A stretch of DNA of 8,482 bases from CAYREE01 sp964423225 (GTDB lineage: Archaea > Altiarchaeota > Altiarchaeia > IMC4 > SCGC-AAA252-I15): the NCBI GenBank assembly GCA_964423225.1, contig CAYREE010000103.1, forward strand, positions 1-8,482, given 5' to 3'. This document shows positions 1-6,165 of the stretch, one piece after another (the stretch's first letter is position 1; every line of letters begins with the position of its first letter). The notes beneath the pieces are model-generated. The model saw only the letters and a list, made by a program, of their open reading frames with translations, did not search any database and was not told the DNA's origin. A program made the position numbers and the translations under genes.

Positions 1-30
1 AGCATGATAGTTAATAGATATCGACTTCAA

Positions 31-40
31 TTATATAATA
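31..40 (+). promoter_or_regulatory. TATA-like element before the phosphatidyltransferase gene
   Basis: The AT-only stretch TTATATAATA resembles an archaeal TATA box and recurs exactly at 1291-1300 within the probable pyrF promoter. It lies only 5-14 bases before the ATG at 45. If it is the TATA box, transcription would begin near 60-63, inside the annotated reading frame. Either it is not the promoter used, or the true start is the in-frame TTG at 60. Seen: the motif. Inferred: its function. Confidence 0.3.
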
Positions 41-44
41 TCGT

Positions 45-467
45 ATGGTATACAAGAGATTGAAGCTGGTTAAGGGACTAATCGATAAAGTATTGAAAAA
101 ACCTCTAAGATTTGCGGGAAGTAAAGGTGTCAAACCAATGCACCTTACGATACTTTCTTTTATTTTAGGTTTAACTGGATTATACTTCCTATTTGAAAAT
201 GATGTGCTGGCTGGCGTCTTCATCATATCCTATATCGTATTCGATGTTCTTGACGGCACGCTAGCAAGAGTAACAAATACTCAAAGCGAATTCGGAGGTA
301 GCGTTGATTTCTTCTTTGACAGGATTATTGCAGGAGTGTTCCTCGTGAAATATCACGTATATACTGGAAACCTAGTCTTGCCAATAGTCGGGATCATCGC
401 TGTTATTGCAGTAAGTTTCGATGAAAAAGATCATGTGCTAATAAGAAGGATAATAAAGAAAAAATAA
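45..467 (+). CDS. CDP-alcohol phosphatidyltransferase family protein, short form (140 aa)
   Basis: This is an integral membrane enzyme that transfers a polar head group onto a CDP-activated lipid, in archaea usually CDP-archaeol; the acceptor (inositol phosphate, serine or glycerol phosphate) cannot be told from the sequence. The family signature is complete: D67, D70-G71, A74-R75, G84, D88 and D92, which bind metal and the CDP group. A basic N-terminus (residues 4-30) precedes four likely membrane segments at about 33-50, 53-69, 87-106 and 109-125, then a charged tail ending in KKK. Family members usually have about 180-230 residues and six helices, so the last two helices appear to be missing. 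The gene stops one base before the convergent pyrF stop. An in-frame TAA at 36-38 limits upstream extension. ATG 45 has no Shine-Dalgarno sequence, and TTG at 60 is an alternative start. Family assignment is firm; substrate is unknown. Confidence 0.85.
   Translation: MVYKRLKLVKGLIDKVLKKPLRFAGSKGVKPMHLTILSFILGLTGLYFLFENDVLAGVFIISYIVFDVLDGTLARVTNTQSEFGGSVDFFFDRIIAGVFLVKYHVYTGNLVLPIVGIIAVIAVSFDEKDHVLIRRIIKKK
455..464 (-). terminator. Candidate oligo-T terminator for pyrF
   Basis: On the minus strand, just after the pyrF stop codon (469-471), the sequence reads TTTTTTCTTT. Archaeal RNA polymerase often terminates at such T-rich tracts without a hairpin. The tract overlaps the lysine-rich 3' end of the convergent phosphatidyltransferase gene, so its composition may simply reflect those AAA/AAG codons. 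Confidence 0.3.
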
Positions 468-468
468 G

Positions 469-1269
469 CTAACGTAGTTTGTTAATCGCTTCATTGAATT
501 TTTCAGCGGCTTCTCGTGGATTTGGAGCATATATTATCCCGCGTCCGACATTCAAAAGAATATTCTTACCACCATAGGTTATCGCATTATTAAGGTCTCC
601 GCCCTGGATTCCAATACCTGGAAATAGAATTATCCTCTTATCGCCAAAACCCTTCCTGATCTTCATCAACTCAGTCTCCCTAACATGACCGGTCGCACCA
701 ACAACGATCCCGTCGCTTTCTGCATGTCTTGCATCCTCTGCAACACGCATATAAATCGGAGTATTATTAAACTTCGCTTTTTTCTGGAATCCTTCCGCCT
801 CAGGATTACTCATAAGATCAAGGACGAATATACCCAAATCCATTTCATGAGCCATGTCCGTCGCCTCTCTAATGTTACCAGCATAAGGTGAAAATGTTAT
901 AGCATCAAACCCGCATTTCTTAGCCCAGTATAATGCACTCTCGTTTGAAGAACCGATGTCGCCTAGCTTATGATCAAGTATTGACAATAATCCATACTCA
1001 TGTATCGCAGCATTTAAGATCTCTAGTTTCGGCTGATTCAATGCAAAAAGAATATATTGTGAGTTTGCTTTTATCGCACAACAGTGATCAGCTACTTCAT
1101 CAACTATTTCAAGACAATATTGGAGGATCGCGTCACCTGAATCTCCAGCATATATCTTCTGTATAACATTATTATGTCTTTGATCTGGAAGTGCAGGATC
1201 TAGACCAACACATAGAACACTATTTTTTTCTTCTCTCACCCGATTATAATCTTCAAGAAAGTCGTACAT
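469..1269 (-). CDS. pyrF: Orotidine 5'-phosphate decarboxylase (long, type 2-like)
   Basis: It catalyses the last step of UMP synthesis, OMP to UMP plus CO2, in the cytoplasm. The 266-residue protein has the expected barrel landmarks: VGLD with D24, catalytic K67 in IKAN, the D99-x-K101-xx-D104-I105 motif (DHKLGDI), VVGATG at 189-194, PGIGIQGGD at 217-225, and the phosphate-binding R243-G244 near the C-terminus. The lysine-aspartate catalytic set is therefore complete. The length and the SNPEAEGFQ (154-162) and GATG/PGIGIQGGD blocks match the long type 2 subfamily known from many bacteria and some archaea, rather than the roughly 210-230 aa form common in archaea. ATG 1269 is chosen because it fits the family N-terminus and a TATA element lies about 26 bases upstream with no Shine-Dalgarno, suggesting a leaderless mRNA. 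It follows pyrE after 49 bases and ends one base from the convergent neighbour. Confidence 0.95.
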   Translation of the reverse strand: MYDFLEDYNRVREEKNSVLCVGLDPALPDQRHNNVIQKIYAGDSGDAILQYCLEIVDEVADHCCAIKANSQYILFALNQPKLEILNAAIHEYGLLSILDHKLGDIGSSNESALYWAKKCGFDAITFSPYAGNIREATDMAHEMDLGIFVLDLMSNPEAEGFQKKAKFNNTPIYMRVAEDARHAESDGIVVGATGHVRETELMKIRKGFGDKRIILFPGIGIQGGDLNNAITYGGKNILLNVGRGIIYAPNPREAAEKFNEAINKLR

Positions 1270-1289
1270 GGTAATAATTATTTATTTAT

Positions 1290-1299
1290 ATTATATAAT
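1290..1299 (-). promoter_or_regulatory. Probable TATA box of pyrF
   Basis: The self-complementary ATTATATAAT is centred about 25 bases upstream of the pyrF ATG (1267-1269), the usual archaeal TATA-to-start distance, with an A-rich stretch at 1305-1318 (minus strand) where a BRE would lie. No Shine-Dalgarno precedes the ATG, so the transcript probably begins at or next to the start codon. This suggests pyrF can be transcribed independently of pyrDKE. Confidence 0.5.
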
Positions 1300-1318
1300 A
1301 ATTGTTTTTTTTCTTTGT

Positions 1319-1942
1319 TTACCACCATCTTGGATTTTCCTTCCAATCCTGAGCACGTAAAGCTTCTTCCTTACTTACATATCCCGAATTCATCGCCTTT
1401 TCCAGCATAATCTCGAAGTTCGTGAGGGAATGTAACTCAACATCCAGTTGGCTGAACAACTCTATCGAATCCCTTAGACCGTAAGTAAAAATACAGATAC
1501 AATGATCCACTTTAGCTCCATGATCCCTAAGACTCTTAATATTGTTCACTGAGCTTTCACCCGTATTAACCAAGTCTTCAATAACAATCACGTTCTTATC
1601 CTTAGGCATAATTCCCTCAATCGTCTGGCCTAAACCATGATCTTTTGACTTTTTTCTAACATAGATCATCGGTTTCTTAAGTATGTCTGAAACCCAGGCT
1701 GCATGAGGTATACCAGCTGACGCAGTACCTGCTAAAACATCAACATTCTTTAATCCAACCTGTTTTTTAATCATGGCCGCCAATTCTTCAGCTACAATTC
1801 TACGTTCTTTCGGATAAGACATCAAGAGCCTACAATCAGTATATATCGGGCCAACATTCCCAGACGCATATTGGAATGGTTTTTCAACACTGAATTTCAC
1901 AGCTTCAATATCCAATAATAATTTTGCTATATCATTCTTCAT
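1319..1942 (-). CDS. pyrE: Orotate phosphoribosyltransferase
   Basis: It joins orotate and PRPP to give OMP, the step before PyrF. The 207-residue protein carries the type I phosphoribosyltransferase PRPP-binding motif VIVIEDLVNTGESS at about 118-131, with the acidic pair E122-D123. Earlier are GTASAGIPHA (72-81), where other family members bind pyrophosphate, and the basic flexible loop RKKSKDHG (96-103) that closes over the active site; YASGN near residue 25 is the usual orotate-side motif. I place the start at ATG 1942, whose ATGA overlaps the pyrK stop codon by four bases, a classic translational-coupling arrangement, with a weak AGGG six bases upstream. The longer ATG at 1966 would add MWCEKGIK inside pyrK and is less likely. 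The C-terminus ends in PRWW. All key motifs are intact. Confidence 0.95.
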   Translation of the reverse strand: MKNDIAKLLLDIEAVKFSVEKPFQYASGNVGPIYTDCRLLMSYPKERRIVAEELAAMIKKQVGLKNVDVLAGTASAGIPHAAWVSDILKKPMIYVRKKSKDHGLGQTIEGIMPKDKNVIVIEDLVNTGESSVNNIKSLRDHGAKVDHCICIFTYGLRDSIELFSQLDVELHSLTNFEIMLEKAMNSGYVSKEEALRAQDWKENPRWW

Positions 1943-2703
1943 TTTAATCCCTTTTTCACACCACATTCATCCCGAGTGAATTCACCGAATTCTGTACCCT
2001 TTAACTCATTCTTTTCGAATACTGGCCCTTCCATGCAAACACGCTTTCCTGAAATCGTGCAAGAACCACATATCCCAATACCGCATTTCATATATCGTTC
2101 AAGTGAAAGTTGGCATTCAATACCTCGTTCACAACACAAGTCATAGACACCCTTCATCATCAATTCCGGACCACATGAATATATGCAATCAAATGATTTC
2201 TCATCCAATAGACTAGCCAGTGCTTCATGCGCGAAACCTTTCACCCCTGAACTACCATCGTCTGTCGCAATGACAACTTCAAGGCCTGCTGACTTAAATT
2301 CTTCGACAAGCATTAGTTCTGATTCATTTTTCGCCGCGATAATCGCCTTGCCCCCCACAATATCTGCCAAAGGCGATAATGGGGCGATACCACATCCACC
2401 ACCTACCAAGCAAACATAACCATCTAAAATCGTGAATCCATTACCATAAGGCCCTCGGAACCCGATCTTATCACCTGCCTTAAGCTTGAACATTTCCTTG
2501 GTGAATTCTCCGATCTTCTTGACTGTTACACGTGTCTTATCCCCGATACCTGAAAAACTCATTGGCTTCTCATTTAATCCAGGGATCCATAACATGCAGA
2601 ATTGTCCTGGAACCGCGTCCACTCCAACATCAAGTATAAACGATCTATGAACTGGAGTCTCATCAACAATGTTAAGTATTTCGACCATCATAGGCTTATC
2701 CAT
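1939..2703 (-). CDS. pyrK: Dihydroorotate dehydrogenase electron-transfer subunit
   Basis: PyrK accepts electrons from the FMN of PyrD and passes them through a [2Fe-2S] cluster and FAD to NAD+, forming the class 1B dihydroorotate dehydrogenase complex. The 254-residue protein has the ferredoxin-reductase-type FAD-binding segment (PGQF 32-35, KPMS 46-49, RGPYGNGF 83-90), the nucleotide-binding GGGCGIAPL (101-109), the conserved CGPELMM element, and four cluster cysteines C207, C212, C215 and C223 (CX4CX2CX7C). A further C247 lies near the end. ATG 2703 is preferred: GGGGTG sits six bases before it and it overlaps the pyrD end by eight bases. The upstream GTG at 2724 would overlap more and lacks support. 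The pyrE start overlaps its stop. The order pyrD-pyrK-pyrE makes this function secure over other ferredoxin-reductase relatives. Confidence 0.93.
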   Translation of the reverse strand: MDKPMMVEILNIVDETPVHRSFILDVGVDAVPGQFCMLWIPGLNEKPMSFSGIGDKTRVTVKKIGEFTKEMFKLKAGDKIGFRGPYGNGFTILDGYVCLVGGGCGIAPLSPLADIVGGKAIIAAKNESELMLVEEFKSAGLEVVIATDDGSSGVKGFAHEALASLLDEKSFDCIYSCGPELMMKGVYDLCCERGIECQLSLERYMKCGIGICGSCTISGKRVCMEGPVFEKNELKGTEFGEFTRDECGVKKGLK

Positions 2704-3616
2704 GACATACACCCCAGATATCACTTAGCTTACCTACATTGTTTTTCTCCATCCAATCCCTTGTCTCATCACAAATGATCTTGAATGCTTCAATACCCCG
2801 GTACTTTATCGCAGTGCCCACACCGCACGCGCTTGCTCCGGCCATAAAGGCTTCTATCACATCCTCGCCGCAAGTAATGCCACCAGTTGCAATGATTGGT
2901 GTCTTGCCTGAAGTCGCCTTATAAACATCATATACACATCGAATAGTAATTGGTTTAACTGCTGGCCCACTCATACCTCCGAACTTGAATCCTAACACTG
3001 GTGTTTGAGCCTCAAGATTTATAACCATACCAGGTCCGAGCGTATTGCCCATATTCAATACATCACAACCAGCATCCACTGCAGCAGAGGCAACATCACC
3101 AAGCTCCATGATATTAGGTGATAGCTTAACTATCAAAATTCCGTCAAAGACATCACGTACAGCAGAAGTTATCTTACTTGTTGCCTCTGATGTTCCCTGA
3201 CCACCCATAGTACCCATACCAGGAGTATGTGGACAAGACAATGCCAGCTCCAACGCACTAAAACCTAGTTCATTGAATTCTTCAGCCAGATACTTGAATC
3301 CACAGGCATCCTCAGCAACAATACTAGCAATAACTGGAACTCCAATATCATCAAGAGAAGAAAACTCTATCTTCGCAGCCTGCAAACCCATATTAGTATA
3401 GCCAACAGCATTAAGATAACCTGACTCCACCCCCACAAGCTGTGGATTATTATGGCCTGGTCGCGGATCCTTAGTAATTGACTTGATTGTGACGGCTGCA
3501 GCACCTGAATCCCCGATCTTTTTGATTGAATCCTTAGTAGAACCCATTATACCAGAAGCGAGGACTGTTGGATTATCAAGCTTTAATCCCGCTAAATCAC
3601 AGGTCAGAACGCTCAT
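2696..3616 (-). CDS. pyrD: Dihydroorotate dehydrogenase, catalytic subunit (class 1B)
   Basis: This FMN barrel enzyme oxidises dihydroorotate to orotate; with PyrK next to it, NAD+ is the likely acceptor. In the 306-residue protein, K45-S46 (IKSIT), N69 (LNAVGYTNMG), K164 (VKLSPN), N191-T192 (MGNTLG), GGMSGP at 213-218 and a late GGI element follow the family order, and C128 is the class 1 catalytic base. Oddly, the loop around it reads ELALSCPH: alanine at 125 and histidine at 130 stand where the well-studied class 1 enzymes have substrate-contacting asparagines (ELNLSCPN). ATG 3616 is chosen because MSVLTCDLAGLKLDNP is the normal family N-terminus; the open frame extends 31 codons further, but that extension crosses the promoter region and looks non-coding. 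It heads the pyrDKE operon, diverging from serA 52 bases away, probably leaderless. Confidence 0.94.
   Translation of the reverse strand: MSVLTCDLAGLKLDNPTVLASGIMGSTKDSIKKIGDSGAAAVTIKSITKDPRPGHNNPQLVGVESGYLNAVGYTNMGLQAAKIEFSSLDDIGVPVIASIVAEDACGFKYLAEEFNELGFSALELALSCPHTPGMGTMGGQGTSEATSKITSAVRDVFDGILIVKLSPNIMELGDVASAAVDAGCDVLNMGNTLGPGMVINLEAQTPVLGFKFGGMSGPAVKPITIRCVYDVYKATSGKTPIIATGGITCGEDVIEAFMAGASACGVGTAIKYRGIEAFKIICDETRDWMEKNNVGKLSDIWGVCHG
2710..2715 (-). promoter_or_regulatory. Ribosome binding site that selects the pyrK start
   Basis: GGGGTG on the minus strand, inside the 3' end of pyrD, lies six bases before ATG 2703. The GGTG core matches the archaeal anti-Shine-Dalgarno sequence. It favours this ATG over GTG 2724 (no such motif) and suggests pyrK is translated from an internal site on the polycistronic message. 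Confidence 0.5.
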
Positions 3617-3637
3617 TCCATATAGTATTACCTGAAG

Positions 3638-3650
3638 ATTATTATTAATT
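3638..3650. promoter_or_regulatory. Shared AT-rich core of the pyrD/serA divergent promoter
   Basis: GATTATTATTAATT-like sequence fills the middle of the 52 bases between the two divergent ATGs. Its centre is about 25 bases from the serA ATG (3669) and about 28 bases from the pyrD ATG (3616), both near the archaeal TATA-to-start distance. Neither ATG has a convincing Shine-Dalgarno (serA is preceded by the pyrimidine-rich CCTCTC), so both transcripts are probably leaderless. Whether one element or two overlapping ones serve the two directions cannot be told by eye. Confidence 0.45.
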
Positions 3651-3668
3651 GTTTTCCTATAGCCTCTC

Positions 3669-4589
3669 ATGAAAGATGATACTAAACCTAGGGTTCTCAT
3701 AAACGACAAATATCACGAGAAGGCTGTTGAGGAACTTTCAATGATAGCGGACATAGACACTGAAAAGATTAGTCCTGAAGAGCTAGTGGATAAAATCGGG
3801 GAATATGATGCAATACTGATAAGAAGCGCGACAAAAGTGACGAAGGAGGTCATGGATGCGGGAAAACTCAAGTTCGTAGGAAGGGCAGGAGTCGGACTAG
3901 ACAACGTTGATCTAGACCATGCAAAGAAAAAAGGCATCAAGGTCGTGAATTCTCCAGACGCATCAAGTGTAAGTGTAGCAGAACATGCGATGGCACTAAT
4001 ACTCTCATTCGTAAAGAACATAGCTATTGCAGACAAGACAACCAAAGAGGGATTATGGGAGAAGAAAAAGCTAAAGGGGAGTGAAATCGCAGACAAGACT
4101 CTCGGACTAATCGGTTTTGGAAGAATTGGTAAAGAAGTAGCAAAAAGAGCGAATGCATTCCACATGGAAGTTATAACCTATGACCCAATGTTCAACAAAG
4201 ATGAAGAAGAACTATACGACGTGAAAAGCGTCTCATTAGAAGACCTCTATAAACAATCAGACTTCATATCACTACACGTCCCAGCAGTGGAAAGCACAAT
4301 AAAAATGATCAATAAAGACTCATTAGCCATGATGAAGGATAATACCGTGATAATCAATACTGCACGTGGAAAAGTAATAGAGGAAAAAGATCTAATCAAC
4401 GCTTTAAAAGAAGGGAAGATCGGTGGCGCCGGCCTGGATGTATATGAAAAAGAACCACTGGAAGATAGTCCCTTAGCAAATATGTCCAATGTTATTCTGA
4501 CGCCACACATAGGTGCGAACACTGAAGAATGCCAGATTAAAGGAGGCATGATAGTCGTTGATGCATTGAAGAAACACTTTGAATTATAA
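3669..4589 (+). CDS. serA: D-3-phosphoglycerate dehydrogenase, short form without ACT domain
   Basis: It oxidises 3-phosphoglycerate to 3-phosphohydroxypyruvate with NAD+, the first step of serine synthesis. The 306-residue protein is one D-2-hydroxyacid dehydrogenase unit: substrate domain 1-100 with GRAGVGLDNVD (71-81) typical of this enzyme, Rossmann motif GFGRIG (149-154) with acidic D172 after the second strand indicating NAD, and the catalytic Arg-Glu-His set R233 (NTARG), E262 (EKEP) and H280 (TPHIGANT). The chain ends about 26 residues after H280, so the C-terminal regulatory regions of the roughly 520-residue archaeal and bacterial enzymes are absent and serine feedback through ACT is not expected. 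It diverges from pyrD and has no serine-pathway neighbour here. The start is a probably leaderless ATG. A relative acting on glyoxylate or hydroxypyruvate is possible but less likely. Confidence 0.88.
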   Translation: MKDDTKPRVLINDKYHEKAVEELSMIADIDTEKISPEELVDKIGEYDAILIRSATKVTKEVMDAGKLKFVGRAGVGLDNVDLDHAKKKGIKVVNSPDASSVSVAEHAMALILSFVKNIAIADKTTKEGLWEKKKLKGSEIADKTLGLIGFGRIGKEVAKRANAFHMEVITYDPMFNKDEEELYDVKSVSLEDLYKQSDFISLHVPAVESTIKMINKDSLAMMKDNTVIINTARGKVIEEKDLINALKEGKIGGAGLDVYEKEPLEDSPLANMSNVILTPHIGANTEECQIKGGMIVVDALKKHFEL

Positions 4590-4600
4590 TAAAAAAATGC

Positions 4601-4610
4601 NNNNNNNNNN
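4601..4610. other. Assembly gap (10 Ns) between serA and the polymerase operon
   Basis: Ten undetermined bases interrupt the sequence 11 bases after the serA stop and 9 bases before the DP1 ATG. A round run of 10 is a common placeholder, so the true distance is unknown and the two sides need not be adjacent as drawn. Any promoter for DP1, and possibly whole genes, may lie in the missing part. An in-frame TAG (4611-4613) right after the gap limits upstream extension of DP1. Confidence 0.95.
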
Positions 4611-4619
4611 TAGGATAGG

Positions 4620-6164
4620 ATGACAGACGGGGGTGGTAAACGAAAGACGGAGGTAGTGTCAAAGATAACCAGAGAAGACCTTATAGTTGGTGCTTCATGC
4701 CTAGATAAGATATTATCCCATAACCTTGACATCGATGCGATTATTCAGAAGGCTAAACAGGAAAAAACATGGCTTATTACAAGTGAATTCATAGATGAAT
4801 ACGTCCTGAATACAAGAGAAGAACGGCTAAGCCTCATAACTCCTAAAGACGACTCGATTACTGATAGCGAAACTACTGTTGGCGAATCTGTTGTGGAAGT
4901 ATTAAAGAGTAAAAAAAACACTCCCTGCGACATCGAATCACAGTTAGTGATACACGAAGACAGGGATGTTAGTGGTAAATCCACATGCGAGGGAAAAATC
5001 ACGGATTTTATCAAGTATTTTAACTCCAGATACAATGACGCCAAAAAAATCCTTGGAGAGAGAGTCGAATACCGGGTAACGACAACAATAGACCAGTTAA
5101 AATCATCCCGAATAAATGACAAGACCAAGATAATCGCCATGGTCAATGCAAAAAGAGAAAGTGATAAAGGCTATAAATTCCTTGACGTCGAAGATCCAAC
5201 AGATAAGATCACCATCTTTATAGGAGCAGACCAGGACATGCTCATCAACACATTCAACAGGATACTTCCTGACGAGATAATAGGTATAGAAGGAATATTA
5301 CGCAATGACTTGTTCATAGCAACAGGCATAACACAACCAGACATCCCATTAAATAGAACAACACATACGGCAGAAGAAGAAGTTTACGCCCTCTTCCTCT
5401 CAGACATACATGTTGGTAGCTACCTGTTTCTCGAAAGAGAATTCGAATCATTTATCAGATGGTTGAATGGACATGGAGACCGAAAAGACCTATCCTCAAA
5501 AGTGAAATACCTCTTCGTGGCAGGAGACCTAGTTGACGGAATTGGAATATATCCCGGACAAGAAAAGGAACTGACCATACCAGACATATACAAGCAATAC
5601 GACTTCCTCTCATTAATGCTTGAGAACGTACCAGAGCACATAGAGATAATACTAGGAATGGGAAATCACGATGCAGTCAGGCTTGCAGAACCACAACCAA
5701 GACTACCCCAAGAGATCGCAGAGACATTATATGAGATACCAAATGTTCACGTGGTGGGAAACCCAGCCAGAATAACAGCTCATGGAGTCAATGTCCTAAT
5801 GTATCATGGAACCAGTCTCGACACGATAATAAGCAACATCCCAGGATGCAGTTACAACCAACCTGAATACGCGATGATAGAATACATTAAACGTAGGAAC
5901 CTCGTTCCAACATATGGACGAGACAGCATCCTCCCGGAAGACAAGGACTACTTGTTCATAAATGAAGTACCAGACATATTCCACTGTGGACACGTCCATA
6001 CGAACGGATATGCAAACTACAAGGGAGTCCACCTCATAAACTCGGGGACATGGCAGGGTAAGACAAAATACCAGGAACAATTAGGCCATCAGCCAACGCC
6101 TGCAAGAGTCCCAGTCATGAATCTTGCAAACCACGAATTGACAATGCTACATTTTGGAGACTAG
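4620..6164 (+). CDS. polB: DNA polymerase D small subunit DP1 (3'-5' exonuclease)
   Basis: DP1 is the proofreading and scaffold subunit of the archaeal replicative polymerase PolD. The 514 residues show a helical N-terminal region (about 15-65), a hydrophilic linker rich in Ser, Thr, Asp and Lys (about 66-120), an OB-fold (about 165-245) and a calcineurin/Mre11-like phosphoesterase domain (about 255-500). The metal ligands are all present: D262-x-H264 (SDIHVGS), D303 (GDLVDG), N349-H350 (GNHD), H396 (YHGTS) and H458-x-H460 (CGHVHTNG), followed by NSGTWQ. Nuclease activity is therefore expected, unlike the inactivated B-subunits of eukaryotic polymerases to which DP1 is related. Length is typical. 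ATG 4620 is the first start after an in-frame TAG at 4611, though the gap just upstream leaves regulation unseen. DP2 follows after one base, implying coupled synthesis of the heterodimer. Confidence 0.96.
   Translation: MTDGGGKRKTEVVSKITREDLIVGASCLDKILSHNLDIDAIIQKAKQEKTWLITSEFIDEYVLNTREERLSLITPKDDSITDSETTVGESVVEVLKSKKNTPCDIESQLVIHEDRDVSGKSTCEGKITDFIKYFNSRYNDAKKILGERVEYRVTTTIDQLKSSRINDKTKIIAMVNAKRESDKGYKFLDVEDPTDKITIFIGADQDMLINTFNRILPDEIIGIEGILRNDLFIATGITQPDIPLNRTTHTAEEEVYALFLSDIHVGSYLFLEREFESFIRWLNGHGDRKDLSSKVKYLFVAGDLVDGIGIYPGQEKELTIPDIYKQYDFLSLMLENVPEHIEIILGMGNHDAVRLAEPQPRLPQEIAETLYEIPNVHVVGNPARITAHGVNVLMYHGTSLDTIISNIPGCSYNQPEYAMIEYIKRRNLVPTYGRDSILPEDKDYLFINEVPDIFHCGHVHTNGYANYKGVHLINSGTWQGKTKYQEQLGHQPTPARVPVMNLANHELTMLHFGD
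6156..6159 (+). promoter_or_regulatory. Ribosome binding site of DP2
   Basis: GGAG within the last codons of DP1 lies six bases before the DP2 ATG (6166-6168). It fixes the DP2 start and fits translational coupling across the one-base gap between TAG (6162-6164) and ATG. Confidence 0.6.
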
Positions 6165-6165
6165 A

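Noticed and set aside
1303..1313. T-rich run on the plus strand as a terminator
   Set aside because: No plus-strand gene ends upstream of it; on the minus strand it is an A-rich run in the probable BRE region before pyrF.
1943..1966. Longer pyrE starting at ATG 1966, adding MWCEKGIK
   Set aside because: The extension lies in the pyrK coding region and has no family similarity; ATG 1942 gives a textbook ATGA overlap and a normal family N-terminus.
3617..3709. Longer pyrD beginning at 3709, adding 31 residues
   Set aside because: It would run through the divergent promoter and into serA on the other strand; the family N-terminus begins at ATG 3616.
4247..4732. Minus-strand open frame spanning the N run
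   Set aside because: It is continuous only because the Ns are read as unknown residues; it overlaps serA and DP1 in antisense and has no family features.
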